DNA of 64,000 bases from contig JBCFYV010000001.1 in assembly GCA_039000515.1 (NCBI GenBank), positions 51,838,092 to 51,902,091 of the forward strand, read 5' to 3'. The position numbers and the translations under genes are program-made. The notes beneath the pieces were generated by a model that was given only the letters and a program-made list of their open reading frames with translations, ran no database searches and was not told where the DNA came from. Source of the stretch: Timema cristinae. Lineage: Eukaryota; Arthropoda; Insecta; Phasmatodea; Timematidae. This document shows, piece after piece, positions 25,545-38,775 of this stretch; position 1 is the first letter of the stretch, and every line of letters starts with the position of its first letter.

Positions 25545-26565
25545 TAAGAAGAGCGAAACGTTGAGGAGGTGAGAAGACATGTTTCATCAGTAAGTTGGTT
25601 TATAACATCACCTCTGTGTGAGATAAGTGAAACTGTGAGGAGGTGAGTCTCAACATAGAACACATGTTTCATCAGTAAGTTGGTTTATAACATCACCTCT
25701 GTGTGAGATAAGTGAAACTGTGAGGAGGTGAGTCTCAAGAGAGAAGACATGTTTCATCAGTTAGTTGGTTTATAACATCACCTCTTGTGAGATGAGTGAA
25801 ACTTGAGGAGGTGAGTCTCAAGAGAGAAGACATGTTTCATCAGTAGTTGGTTTATAACATCACCTCTGTGTGAGATGAATGGAAACTGTGAGGAGGTGAG
25901 TCTCAAGAGAGAAGACATGTTTCATCAGTAGTTGGTTTATAACATCACCTCTGTGTGAGATGATGGAAACTGTGAGGAGGTGAGTCTCAAGAGAGAAGAC
26001 ATGTTTTATCAGTAAGTTGGTTTATAACATCACCTCTGTGTGAGATGATGAAACTGTGAGGAGGTGAGTCTCAAGAGAGAAGACATGTTTCATCAGTTAG
26101 TTTGGTTTATAACATCACCTCTGTGAGATGATGAAACTGTGAGAGGTGAGTCTCAAGAGAGAAGACATGTTTCATCAGTTAGTTGGTTTATAACATCACC
26201 TCTGTGTGAGATGAGTGAAACTGTGAGGTGGTGAGTCTCAAGAGAGAAGACATGTTTTATCAGTAGTTGGTTTATAACATCACCTCTGTGTGAGATGAAG
26301 TGAAACTGTGAGGAGGTGAGTCCAAGATGAGAAGACATGTTTCATCAGTTAGTTGGTTTATACATCACCTCTGTGTGAGATGAGTGAAACTGTGAGGTGA
26401 GTCCAAGTAGGAGACATGTTTCATCAGTAGTTGGTTTATAACATCACTCTTGTGAGATGAGTGAAACTGTGAGGGTGAGTCTCAAGAGGAAGACATGTTC
26501 TCAGTTAGTTGGTTTATAACATCACCTCTCTGTGATGATGAAACGTGAGTAGTGTCTCAGTAGAA
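25545..26565. repeat. Minisatellite, about 85-bp unit
   Basis: About 12 units running gacatgtttcatcagttagt, ggtttataacatcacctctg, tgtgagatgagtgaaactgt and gaggaggtgagtctcaagag. Each good unit contains GAG|GTGAGT, a perfect 5' splice-site consensus. Indels become dense in the last three units (26390-26565), where the array meets the next one. Confidence 0.9.
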
Positions 26566-26574
26566 ACATGGGTT

Positions 26575-28143
26575 TTTACATGGGTTTAACCCATCTGTAG
26601 TATGCTGAAAACATTAGGTGATTACTTCAGTTTAGCCGAGCTTGTTTCCATCTGTTAGAACAACCGTTGAGTGTGATTAACTGTGTAGGAGGCTGTAGTC
26701 CACTGCTAGAACAACCAGTTAGGTGTATTAACTGCCGTGTTACCGATCTGTAGTTTGCCATTGCCTTGAACAACGTTAGGGTATTACAGCGGTTAGACCG
26801 AGCTTAGTTTGCATTGCTTAGAACAACCGTAGGGTGTGATACATGCGTGTTAGCCGAGGCTAGTTTGCCATCTGCTTAGAACAACCAGTTAGGTGTATTA
26901 ACTGCGTGTTTAGCCGAGGCTTGAGTTTGCCATCTGCCTTAGAACAACCAGTTAGGGTGTATTACACTGCGTGTTTAGCCCGAGGCCTGTAGTTTGCCCA
27001 TCTGCCTTAGAACAACCAGTTAGGGTGTATTACACTGTCGTGTTTAGCCCGAGGCCTGTAGTTTGCCCATCTGCCTTAGAACAACCAGTTAGGGTGTATT
27101 ACACTGTCGTGTTTAGCCCGAGGCCTGTAGTTTGCCCATCTGCCTTAGAACAACCAGTTAGGGTGTATTACACTGCCGTGTTTACCCGAGGCCTGTAGTT
27201 TGCCATCTGCCTTAGAACAACCAGTTAGGGTGTATTACATGTCGTGTTTAGCCCGAGGCCTGTAGTTTGCCCATCTGCCTTAGAACAACCAGTTAGGGTG
27301 TATTACACTGTCGTGTTTAGCCCGAGGCCTGTAGTTTGCCCATCTGCCTTAGAACAACCAGTTAGGGTGTATTACACTGTCGTGTTTAGCCGAGGCCTGT
27401 ATGTGTTGCCCATCTGCCTTAGAACAACCAGTTAGGGTGTATTACACTGCCGTGTTTAGCCGAGGCCTGTAGTTTGCCCATCTGCCTTAGAACAACCAGT
27501 TAGGGTGTATTACACTGTCCGTGTTTAGCCCGAGGCCTGTAGTTTGCCCATCTGCCTTAGAACAACCAGTTAGGGTGTATTACACTGTCGTGTTTAGCCC
27601 GAGGCCTGTAGTTTGCCCATCTGCCTTAGAACAACCAGTTAGGGTGTATTACACTGTCGTGTTTAGCCCGAGGCCTGTAGTTTGCCATCTGCCTTAGAAC
27701 AACCAGTTAGGGTGTATTACACTGCCTTGTTTAGCCCGAGGCCTCTAATTTGCCCATCTGCCTTAGAACAACCAGTTAGGGTGTATTACACTGTCGTGTT
27801 TAGCCCGAGGCCTCTAATTTGCCCATCTGCCTTAGAACAACCAGTTAGGGTGTATTACACTGCCGTGTTTAACCCGAGGCCTGTAGTTTGACCATCTGCC
27901 TTAGAACAACCAGTTAGGGTGTATTACACTGTCGTGTTTAGCCCGAGGCCTGTAGTTTGCCCATCTGCCTTAGAACAACCAGTTAGGGTGTATTACACTG
28001 CCTTGTTTAGCCCGAGGCCTCTAATTTGCCCATCTGCCTTAGAACAACCAGTTAGGGTGTATTACACTGTCGTGTTTAGCCCGAGGCCTGTAGTTTGCCC
28101 ATCTGCCTTAGAACAACCAGTTAGGGTGTATTACACTATCGTG
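26575..28143. repeat. Minisatellite, 69-bp unit
   Basis: About 23 units of cgtgtttagcccgaggcctg, tagtttgcccatctgcctta and gaacaaccagttagggtgta. The unit is 69 bp, a multiple of three, so a 23-residue peptide repeat (VFSPRPVVCPSALEQP...) stays open across several units. This is a length effect, not a gene. The first six units (26575-26930) are heavily eroded by one-base deletions, and the later ones are nearly identical. Confidence 0.92.
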
Positions 28144-28145
28144 TT

Positions 28146-28880
28146 TATTATATCAGCACATGTTTTTCTATATAAACTATTTTATGTGAGGTCTTCACAC
28201 CGTATTTGATCAAATGTGAGCTATTACATTAAATCACATTTTTTTAGCAGTTACATTCTGGGCTATACAACTAGAAGCATTTCTTGCAATTGTTCCTAAT
28301 TTCTATAACACATAGCCAAACTTTTTATCTCGGTCCTTGTATCATTCAGAGTTTATATAATATAAGAAATTATTCTGTTCTTAATGTACTTCTAAATTTT
28401 AATTTCCTCGTCTAAGATAATCGTTCAGAGTTTACCTTTTTATAATTGGAAAACGTTAGTTCTATTAAGTAAGTGTTTGATAAAAGAATTGTAAAAAAAT
28501 ATATGCCCGTTCTTTTGTACAAAATATTTGATGACTCGTCAAAGTTGCATCACATTTCTTTGATCAAACTATTATAAAATAAATATGGCAGTTTAAAATT
28601 ACTCTAAAGATAATAATCAAGTTAAACGTAATATTAAAAGATCCCATGTTATTTAAATGTTTCATTATATTTAATTCAATGTACTGTAGGTTCGTGGGGA
28701 GGGAGTTGAGTTGTAAGCTCCTACTCAACCCCTTTCATTCTTGGCTCATGATATCGGTTAGATCATAATTAATAGCTAATTCCCATGGGATGGGTGTCAC
28801 TCCCTTGGGTTCTTTTACTGGGGTGAAGCTAATTTGTTTAAACCCAGGGACACGTGACTGTCTGGAGATATCGTGATAAT
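28146..28880. other. Spacer between two arrays
   Basis: AT-rich sequence with no gene recognised. The last 130 bp are GC-richer. Confidence 0.5.
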
Positions 28881-28884
28881 AGTG

Positions 28885-31800
28885 AGCAGCACTAGAGGAA
28901 TATGTGGAGACTAGCTATATTGAGCACAGTGTACGTAAAATGATCCAGCTGGTAGTGAGCACTAGAGGATGTATGTGGAGACTAGCTATATTGAGCACAG
29001 TGTACGTACAATGATCCAGCTGGTAGTGACCACTAGAGGATGTATGTGGAGACTAGCTATATTGAGCACAGTGTACGTACAATGATCCAGCTGGTAGTGA
29101 CCACTAGAGGATGTATGTGGAGACTAGCTATATTGAGCACAGTGTACGTACAATGATCTAGCTGGTAGTGAGCAGCACTAGAGGATGTATGTGGAGACTA
29201 GCTATATTGAGCACAGTGTACGTACAATGATCCAGCTGGTAGTGACCACTAGAGGATGTATGTAGAGACTAGCTATATTGAGCACAGTGTACGTACAATG
29301 ATCCAGCTGGTAGTGACCACTAGAGGATGTATGTGGAGACTAGCTATATTGAGCACAGTGTACGTACAATGATCCAGCTGGTAGTGACCACTAGAGGATG
29401 TATGTGGAGACTAGCTATATTGAGCACAGTGTACGTACGATGATCCAGCTGGTAGTGACCACTAGAGGATGTATGTGGAGACTAGCTATAATGACCACAG
29501 TGTACGTACAATGATCCAGCTGGTAGTGACCACTAGAGGATGTATGTGGAGACTAGCTATATTGAGCACAGTGTACGTACAATGATCCAGGTGGTAGTGA
29601 CCACTAGAGGATGTATGTGGAGACTAGCTATATTGAGCACAGTGTACGTACAATGATCCAGGTGGTAGTGACCACTAGAGGAATATGTGAAGACTAGCTA
29701 TAATGAGCACAGTGTACGTACAATGATCCAGCTGGTAGTGACCACTAGAGGATGTATGTGGATACTAGCTATATTGAGCACAGTGTACGTACAATGATCT
29801 AGCTGGTAGTGAGCACTAGAGGATGTATGTGGAGACTAGCTATATTGAGCACAGTGTACGTACAATGATCCAGCTGGTAGTGAGCAGCACTAGAGGATGT
29901 AAGTGGAGACTAGCTATATTGAGCACAGTGTACGTACAATGATCTAGCTGGTAGTGAGCAGCACTAGAGGATGTATGTGGAGACTAGCTATATTGAGCAT
30001 AGTGTACGTACAATGATCCAGCTGGTAGTGACCACTAGAGGATGTATGTGGAGACTAGCTATATTGAGCACAGTGTACGTACAATGATCCAGCTGGTAGT
30101 GACCACTAGAGGATGTATGTGGAGACTAGCTATATTGAGCACAGTGTACGTAAAATGATCCAGCTGGTAGTGACCACTAGAGGATGTATGTGGAGACTAG
30201 CTATATTGAGCACAGTGTACGTACAATGATCCAGCTGGTAGTGACCACTAGAGGATGTATGTGGAGACTAGCTATATTGAGCACAGTGTACGTAAAATGA
30301 TCCAGCTGGTAGTGACCACTAGAGGATGTATGTGGAGACTAGCTATATTGAGCACAGTGTACGTACGATGACTAGCTGGTAGTGAGCAGCACTAGAGGAT
30401 GTAATGGAGACTACTATATTGAGCACAGTGTACGTACAATGACTAGCTGGTAGTGCAGCACTAGAGGATGTAGTGGAGACTACTATATTGAGCACAGTGT
30501 ACGTACAATGATCCAGCTGGTAGTGGCACTAGAGGATGTAGTGGAGACTAGCTATATTGAGCACAGTGTACGTACAATGATCTAGCTGGTAGTGAGCAGC
30601 ACTAGAGATGTAAGTGAGACTACTATATGAGCACAGTGTAGTACATGACCAGCTGGTAGTGAGCACTAGAGGATGTAAGTGGAGACTACTATATTGAGCA
30701 CAGTGTACTACAATGATCCAGCTGGTAGTACCACTAGAGGATGTATGTGGAGACTAGCTATATGAGCACAGTGTACGTACAATGATCAGCTGTAGTGAGA
30801 CACTAGAGATGTAAGTGGAGACTAGCTAATTGAGCACAGTGTACGTACATGATCCAGCTGGTAGTGAGCACTAGAAGATGTAGTGGAGACTAGCTATATT
30901 GAGCACAGTGTACGTACAATGATCAGCTGTAGTGAGCACACTAGAGGATGTATGGAGACTAGCTATATTGAGCACAGTGTACGTACAATGATCCAGCTGT
31001 AGTTACCACTAGAGATGTATGTGGAGACTAGCTATATTGAGCACAGTGTACGTACATGATCACTGTATGACATTAGAGAATGTTGTGGAGACTACATATT
31101 GAGCACAGTGTACGTACAATGATCAGCTGGTAGTGACGCACTAGAGGATGTAAGTGGAGATAGTAATTGAGCACAGTGTACGTACAATGATCCAGCTGGT
31201 AGTGACCACTAGAGGATGTATGTGGAGACTAGCTATATTGAGCACAGTACGTACAATGATCCAGCTATAGTGAGCAGCACTAGAGGAGTATGTGGAGACT
31301 AGCTATATTTAGCACAGTGTACGTACAATGATCCAGCTGGTAGTGACCACTAGAGGATATGTGAAGACTAGCTATAATGACACAGTGTACGTACAATGAT
31401 CCAGCTGGTAGTGACCACTAGAGAATATGTGAGACTAGCTATAATGAGCACAGTGTACGTACAATGATCCAGCTGGTAGTTACCACTAGAGGATGTATGT
31501 GGAGACTAGCTATATTGAGCACAGTGTACGTACAATGATCCAGCTGGTAGTTACCACTAGAGGATGTATGTGGAGACTAGCTATATTGAGCACAGTGTAC
31601 GTACAATGATCCAGCTGGTAGTACCACTAGAGGATGTATGTGGAGACTAGCTATATTGATTACAGTGTACGTACAATGATCCAGCTGGTAGTGAGCACTA
31701 GAGGATGTATGTGGAGACTAGCTATATTGAGCACGTGTACGTACAATGATCCAGCTGGTAGTGACACTAGAGGATGTATGTGGAGACTAGCTATATTGAG

Positions 31801-32968
31801 CACAGTGTACGTACATGATCAGCTGGTAGTGAGCACTAGAGGATGTATGTGGAGACTAGCTATATTGAGCACAGTGTACGTACAATGATCCAGCTGGTAG
31901 TTACACTAGAGGATGTATGTGGAGACTAGCTATATTGAGCACAGTGTACGTACAATGATCAGCTGGTAGTGAGCAGCACTAGAGATGTAAGTGGAGACTA
32001 GCTATATTGAGCACAGTGTACGTACAATGTCCAGCTGGTAGTTAGCACTAGAGGATGTAGTGGAGACTAGCTATATTGAGCACAGTGTACGTACAATGAT
32101 CCAGCTGGTAGTACACTGAGGATGTATGTGGAGACTAGCTATATTGAGCACAGTGTACGTACAATGATCCAGCTGGTAGTGAGCACTAGAGGATGTATGT
32201 GAGACTACTATATTGAGCACAGTGTACGTAAATGATCCAGCTGGTAGTGACACTAGAGGATGTATGTGGAGACTAGCTATATTGAGCACAGTGTACGTAA
32301 AATGATCCAGCTGGTAGTGACCACTAGAGGATGTATGTGGAGACTAGCTTATTGAGCACAGTGTACGTACAATGATCTAGCTGGTAGTGACACTAGAGGA
32401 TGTATGTGAGACTAGCTATATTGAGCACAGTGTACGTACAATGATCTAGCTGGTAGTGACACTAGAAGGATGTATGTGGAGACTAGCTATATTGAGCACA
32501 GTGTACGTACAATGATCAGCTGGTAGTGACACTAGAGGATGTATGTGGAGACTAGCTATATTGAGCACAGTGTACGTACAATGATCCAGCTGGTAGTGAC
32601 CACTAGAGGATGTATGTGGAGACTAGCTATATTGAGCACAGTGTACGTACAATGATCCAGCTGGTAGTGACCACTAGAGGATGTATGTGGAGACTAGCTA
32701 TATTGAGCACAGTGTACGTACAATGATCCAGCTGGTAGTGAGCACTAGAGGATGTATGTGGAGACTAGCTATATTGAGCACAGTGTACGTACAATGATCC
32801 AGCTGGTAGTGAGCACTAGAGGATGTAAGTGGAGACTAGCTATTGAGCACAGTGTACGTAAAATGATCCAGCGGTAGTGAACAGCACTAGAGGATGTATG
32901 TGGAGACTAGCTATATTGAAGCCAGTGTACGTACAATGATCCAGCTGGTAGAGAGCACTAGAGGATGT
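28885..32968. repeat. Minisatellite, about 71-bp unit, largest array
   Basis: Roughly 57 units of actagaggatgtatgtggag, actagctatattgagcacag, tgtacgtacaatgatccagc and tggtagtgacc, spanning about 4.1 kb. A gagcagc/gacc variant alternates at the unit joint. Units at about 30370-31140 carry many single-base losses compared with both sides. The array ends inside an open frame on the minus strand (see 32911-33205). Confidence 0.95.
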
Positions 32969-33205
32969 ATGTGGAGTAGGGCATGCAGACACGTCTCGAC
33001 CTTATGGAGGTCAGCTCCACAAGGCTGGTACATCACGACCGTCTCATTGTAAGTTGTAACCATCGGGTTGGGTTGTATTACTTGCAGCCGTCGTTTCGCT
33101 GGAGAGCTGCTACTGGAAGACACTCGTTTCTCCAGTACTGGTAAATGGCGATTACATGTCCCCGTATTTCTGCCAGAGATTAGGACCACTATTTTAATAT
33201 CATAA
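32911..33205 (-). other. Exon-like open frame abutting the 71-bp array
   Basis: The minus strand has about 98 open codons in unusually GC-rich sequence. Acceptor-like attaaaatag precedes VLISGRNTGTCNRHLPVLEK, a Ser run, AKRRLQVIQPNPMVTTYNE and VVMYQPCGADLHKVETCLHA. It then passes into the first array unit and stops. AAG|gtcgag after GADLHK is a possible donor just before the array. No family is recognised and no partner exon was found. It could be an exon or unique spacer. Confidence 0.25.
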
Positions 33206-33228
33206 TATTTAGTCACTTTAATATACAT

Positions 33229-34157
33229 TGAGAGTTGATTTAGTTCAAACGCAATTACACGACCTTTAATTTACGACTGAAAGTTTAAATATGATATTTC
33301 CACTACATCTTCCTGTCTGGGCTTCCTGCATATAATTACAGTAATCAGGTAGGAGAAGACGGGGCATGTTTGGATAAAATTTGCACATATTTGTGTAGAT
33401 AAAGAATGAGAAATAGTTTTGAAAAAAGTATCTAGGTAATAGTGATAACAAATTGTACTTCTTTTTGTTCACATAAGTTATCTAGCAGAACAAATATTGA
33501 AAGCGGTGGTTACAGACGACGCTGCTTTTTAAATTAATTTTGTGAATATACAACTTAGACTAGTGGTGCTTAAAACTATTGGTTCACGTGCCCCTAATTA
33601 TAATCTATCTTCCCTCTTGTAACACAAAATTGTTTGTGCCTTATGCAAGTTTTTTTTAGCGATTTTTTTCCAACCTTTAATATTATGTTAATAAATTATG
33701 GTACGAACAAGAATAGGGAGGCGGTGATTGGAAGTTGATCTGTTCTAGTATCTCCTGCTACACCCTTTTCTCAACAAGTCACGAATCACTTGGACTCGTC
33801 GTGACCTCTTGTGTACCTCCCCGATGGCAAAGGTTTGGCAGAGTTCCCCCCCCCCCCCCCCCTTTATCTTCGTAATACTTCTGGCTTTATATATATATAT
33901 ATATATATATATTCTCCGTGGCATGAACCCTTAATCGAGCTATACCGACCGATCCGTTGCCACCTTTAGCTACGATAGTGCCAACATTTGCGGATAGAGG
34001 CTGTCTTGTGGTCAGCACAATAAGCCCTTTGGCCATTAATCTCAGTTTTATAGATTGGAGCTACTACTTATTACTCTTCATTTGTCCTCACGAGGCAGAG
34101 TTATACCCCTTTCCAGACCCACTGCTTTTATATAATTAAATTTTAAATATATTATTA
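33229..34157. other. AT-rich intergenic DNA
   Basis: Contains a hAT-like end at about 33563 (tagtggtgcttaaaactatt), a C run at about 33848 and an AT microsatellite at 33887-33912. No gene recognised. Confidence 0.45.
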
Positions 34158-34442
34158 ACATTAGCACTGCGTCTTACAAACCGTTCGGGTTATACGCACT
34201 TACGCTAATGTGTATAGTATGGTGATTGTGAGATGAAATGGAAGACTTACGTTTTAACGTGTAATCCGAACCACGGGGGAGGCCTGGTATTCCACACATT
34301 CACAAGTTGTGATTAATATACTTTTTGTCAGAGGTGAAAGAAGGGTTTGGTAATCAAATAAATCTGTGCCGGGAACGAGGATTGATCCCCGGACCTCCAG
34401 CACAGAAGTCTGACACCCTACCCCTAGACAGCCAGGTCACCT
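34158..34442 (-). repeat. SINE family B copy
   Basis: The minus strand reads aggtgacctggctgtctagg (head), tccggggatcaatcctc (box B region) and ccgtggttcggatt-type body, with tail taagacgcagtgctaatgtt. Contains a 10-15 bp insertion near 34305 relative to other copies. Confidence 0.8.
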
Positions 34443-36830
34443 ATATATATTTAATTATTTATAATAAATATACAAGAGTTATATATTTATAATATATGTA
34501 AATATAATTATACATATATTTATAATATATGTAAATATAATTATACATATATTCATTTAACGATTCTTGCTCTTCTACCGGTATTTCACATTATTTTTTT
34601 ACAATGCATGCATATATACAGGATAAAATTAAAAACTTATTTAATATTCTCCATATTAAATTTAAATACGTTGTTATATTCTACTATCCAAGATATTTAT
34701 GCTCGCAGGCAAGATTAACTTAAGTACAAGCTGATACGATTTTAAAGCCGTTGACTTAGCAAAATTCATTGTGACATAAGATTGAATAACATGGGTGTTT
34801 AAATAGTAATGAATTAAAATAATCGTATCACTTCGGGAAAAGTTTTATTTAATGGGTTCCTTTATTTGATAGCTAGAAAAGCTACCAGATTTACTTACAC
34901 GTATTCGTATGTCAAGTCATGTTATCAACATAGGCCATTTTGATAGATATAGTATCAACCAAGGATAGGCAACTATTTCGGACCATGATCAACTAAATAA
35001 ACTCAACAAAGTTCAATACTTCTGATATCTATTCTTTGAATTCAATCTTTTATCAAATACTTATGTCTACCACCTTTCAATATTTTTATAGAATAAATAA
35101 AATTTATATTTTCATTTTAAAATTGTAATTTTATTCACGCTAAAATATTATTTCAAATTACTTGATACATTTGCAAGTTTAAGACAGAGATATACTTTTT
35201 ACGACAGTGTAGTTTTCTTGAACAACTCTCCGACCCCAAATATAATCACTACATATTATCAAGTTTTTTGAAATACATGTTGAAAGTTGTAATAAGGAAG
35301 CAGTTTAAACTTTCATTTATTCAACAATTTATTAATTTTACAGTTCAATTATTTTTCTAATTAATCCTTTAATTATATGACAACCAATTATTGTTCTCCT
35401 AGTCATTGATACACTGTCTATATGGTTTAGTTATGTTAAATTAATGTTATTATGTTATATTTTTACTTGTTAATGTAGTGTGACTCACATTTTTAATGTG
35501 TTGTTTTAATTATATTTTATATCCAATCATATATGTAAAATCCATAATGGTCCACTTTAACTAATTTACACAGATATATTTGAATAAAAGTGTTTATATC
35601 TTGCTATTTTTTTTATCAATATCTTTATCGCAATTAATATTTCATATTGAATTCTATAATCATAACATATTATAAAGGTTGGCCACATAAAATAAACGTT
35701 TTTACTTTCTAAAAATTACTTTATATCAAAATCCTAATATAGGTATTCCTAATTGACAAATCCCAAAATTTTTGATTTTATGGTTTTCAACATTCCGAGC
35801 TTTTAATAGAGCCTTTCAAAATGTTTTTGAGGTGAGCGTTTCAATTGTGTTTGTTTTCGTTGATGACTGTCCTAACCTTGAATTCAAAGTCCCACATCCA
35901 AGTAAAAACTTTGTCTCTAAACTTTAAATTAAAATCATTCTTGTAGACCCCTTTCAGGGTAGAAACAAATGATTCGCGTAAGCAGAGCGAGTTGTGGACG
36001 TCATGATCTTGCACGCTGACCGGAAGTAGGACACAGGCCTGATATAAACCAGGTTCTACACTGCTACCAACAACAGTGACATAACTACCTCTCTAAGTTC
36101 CCAGCTCTGCTAGTTTCATTGCCTGTTTAGTGTTGAGAGCCATTAGCGCGTTATCCTAGTTTAACTCTAGGAAAAAAAACATGAGCAAAACCTAAAGTTA
36201 TCAGTTTACCTCTTGTTGAAAGAGAACCAACTCAATTTCAGAGCAGTAAATTTTAGGTCCACATCAGGAATCGAACCTGGGAGCCTTATATCGGCAGACA
36301 GAAGAACTACCGGCAAAGCTGAGGTGTGTACCCCCAACCTCCTGACCCTGCAACATTGAATTTACAGGCATGTAATTATTTTGTCTGAACGACTTATTAA
36401 AATAATGATAGTTTTAATAAGGTTTGGAGGTATTAGTCATTATCATGCTCATGATTCATGATATTTGCAGTGGCGGGGGAATGGAAGGAGGGGGAAATCA
36501 GTTTTTTTTAAGTCCCCTCCCCTATTTGTTTTTCTGGAAAATAAAAATGACTCGTTTATTTTGAGCATATTTGAGTTTATTGAAAAAAGGTGTGTGAACG
36601 TTATGAGAACACACATGCTATTAGAAAACAAACCAATAAAGATGTTCTTACTGAAGTCAGTGAAATTATACTATATATCTTATCACTTGCACTTAGATTA
36701 GGGCTTAAATATAAAGTCCTGGGATAAAACCGATAGGCCGTATAAGGCTTTTAGGGAGGCCACTGGATCTTTAAGCCTTTGTAAAGCAGATAATGTTGAT
36801 CCACTAGTTTATAGTTTGGATCCCAGGAGA
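34443..36830. other. AT-rich DNA with transposon-like scraps
   Basis: Holds a tandem doubling of taatatatgtaaatataatt (34480-34555), a hAT-like end at about 34962 (aaggataggcaactatttcg) and a tRNA-like head on the minus strand near 36255-36340 (box B caggttcgattcc). A gcagtggcgggggaatgg motif near 36470 resembles the MITE end at 62742. No gene recognised. Confidence 0.4.
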
Positions 36831-36874
36831 GATAATGCGAGGACCTACACCGGCGGGCACGTGGAATAAATGTC

Positions 36875-36955
36875 AGGCTCGTATAGTCTGGGTTGTCAGT
36901 GACGGTAAGGCCAGGGTTCAAACTCCAGCCGAGTGTATTGAGAATGTTCTGTTAC
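36875..36955 (+). repeat. SINE head fragment
   Basis: The sequence gtctgggttgtcagtgacgg with box B agggttcaaactcc and gagtgtattgagaatg matches the head-body junction also seen at 48507-48556 (ttgtcagtgacggcaag) and 22575-22620. The open frame of 109 codons across it is incidental. Confidence 0.5.
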
Positions 36956-37164
36956 CGGTTGTATCAACGTCTGTCAGAAGTATACAAACACACAAAGTAG
37001 GACTAACAGGTGTTGGACAACTGCGCCAGACGTCCTATGACCAACCTGGTCCAAAGGACCCGTATATTTCAGATAGGATACCCCAGATAGCGCCAAACGT
37101 CCTAAGCACATTTTTAGTCCTCTCTCAATTTCCTAAAGGGCAAGATGTATCGTTATGTCAGTAA

Positions 37165-38610
37165 TATATTATGATCTTATTTAATGTAGAGACTTGGCTA
37201 TCGAACTTCATACGGTTAATACATGTCACCTTATCGGTCACGTATTTCATTATAATCCAATCTAGTGAGTGTGATACCAGATAACATTATTTTCATAAAA
37301 CTAGTATGTGAAATAAATACATAAAACCTTTAGTCAATCAATTTACCTACACCATAAAAAGCTAGCTTAACGACTTGTCACAGGGCTGCCGTTAACAGAC
37401 GTGGGGCGCCTTGGGAAAAATTCGTTCGCGGGACCCCCGGTTATCTACCCCCCTCCCCCCTTCCCCACGCCTTAAAAAATATATCAAAACACTTAGAGTC
37501 TGTGCAAGATAGGTTTTTACCTGGATGACAGTTCAAAAATCATATGTTTAGGTTTTGGGTTGCCAACACTTGTAAAAGATCACTGTTTTGTTGTAAATGT
37601 TAAGTTTTTTAATTACATGCTATATTTTACATTTAAAATAACGTAAACTTAAGTTTTCTCACACTAATTTATTACTTTTAATAATTTCTTTTTACCCAAT
37701 CCAAAACAATATTTTAAACAAAATTAAAAGTACTTATTCTTCATTTCGGAATGTTATCTACAATATGTAATATAGTGCATACATTAATACATACCTTTTA
37801 ATAAAAGCATCGTATTTACTTGAAAAAGAGAAAATACTTGTCATTGTTCTTATATAAAATAAATTATCTTATGATTATTTTATCGCATTTAGAAATATTT
37901 AAGTGAATAAATTATTGTTATCCCCGCGGGGGTGTATCATTGTAAAGAACTTGTTTACGTCATGTTCAATCACATGGTTTAAATTCGTCGGTCGCAATTT
38001 TGAAGCTATTTTCGTTAGGACTTTAGTGAAAGTACTGTGAATAGTAATTTTTTAAAGTGAAATAGAACGCTATATAAGCTTTGTGCCCAACCTCAAATAA
38101 ATATAAATAATATTGGCCTTAATTAATGTGATTAACTATCACATTCATACATTACCATATGTTTTCATTACAGCTATCCAAAGTGATAGATGTCAGCTGT
38201 TGGCGTTGGTATACATTACTTTTTGTGCTGTCATCCAAGTAAACTAAGGTCGTAAATGAATTATAATTTTGGGTTAGTATTATTACATTAACTTGCGCCT
38301 ATACACCAATTCTTAGCCATACAAGCTATCAGGGAAATGCCCTAAAAGTTAACTACGTGTAACAATTATTGATAGAAGCAATGTTATTATAGATGTAAGG
38401 GTAGTATTTACCCCAACCCTTCATTCTATTTTCTGCCCCAAAGATACTCGTCTGTTTAAAGGTACAAAGAACAACTATGTCAAGTTTGGATTAAATCGGT
38501 TAATGAGTTCAAAAGTTATCGTGAGACTTATCCACCACCACAGACAGACAGACAAATGCAAATCGGTGGAGTTAAAACTTAGAAAGAACTTCATTCGTTC
38601 ATGAAACAAA
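37165..38610. other. AT-rich intergenic DNA
   Basis: A low-complexity C-rich patch lies at 37430-37470. A dispersed-repeat tail at about 38460-38560 (atccaccaccacagacagac) is typical of retroelement or Helitron 3' regions. No gene recognised. Confidence 0.4.
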
Positions 38611-38734
38611 CCAAATGATTATATTTTTATTTGTTTTCACACTCTATCAATATTTGCTAGATAACCTATACAACCTGGCAAACAAAAATATCCCAACCAA
38701 CTTGTTTTTCCCCCTCTCTCACCTAAGTAAGCGC

Positions 38735-38775
38735 GGGGCCCTTTGTGGCCGTACCGTTTGCACACCCCTGAGGGT
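38735..38775 (-). mobile_element. hAT-like terminal sequence
   Basis: The minus strand reads caggggtgtgcaaacggtac ggccacaaaggg, a common form of hAT ends. No opposite end was paired. Confidence 0.35.

Noticed and set aside
26971..28209. Long frames encoding 23-residue repeats
   Set aside because: The 69-bp tandem unit is a multiple of three, so openness is automatic. The product is a pure repeat with frames broken by unit indels.
25545..33000. CRISPR-like arrays
   Set aside because: Whole units repeat with no variable spacers, and the genome is clearly animal. These are minisatellites.
36835..37164. 109-codon frame starting MRGPTPAGTW
   Set aside because: It runs over a SINE head with box B and has no recognised domain.
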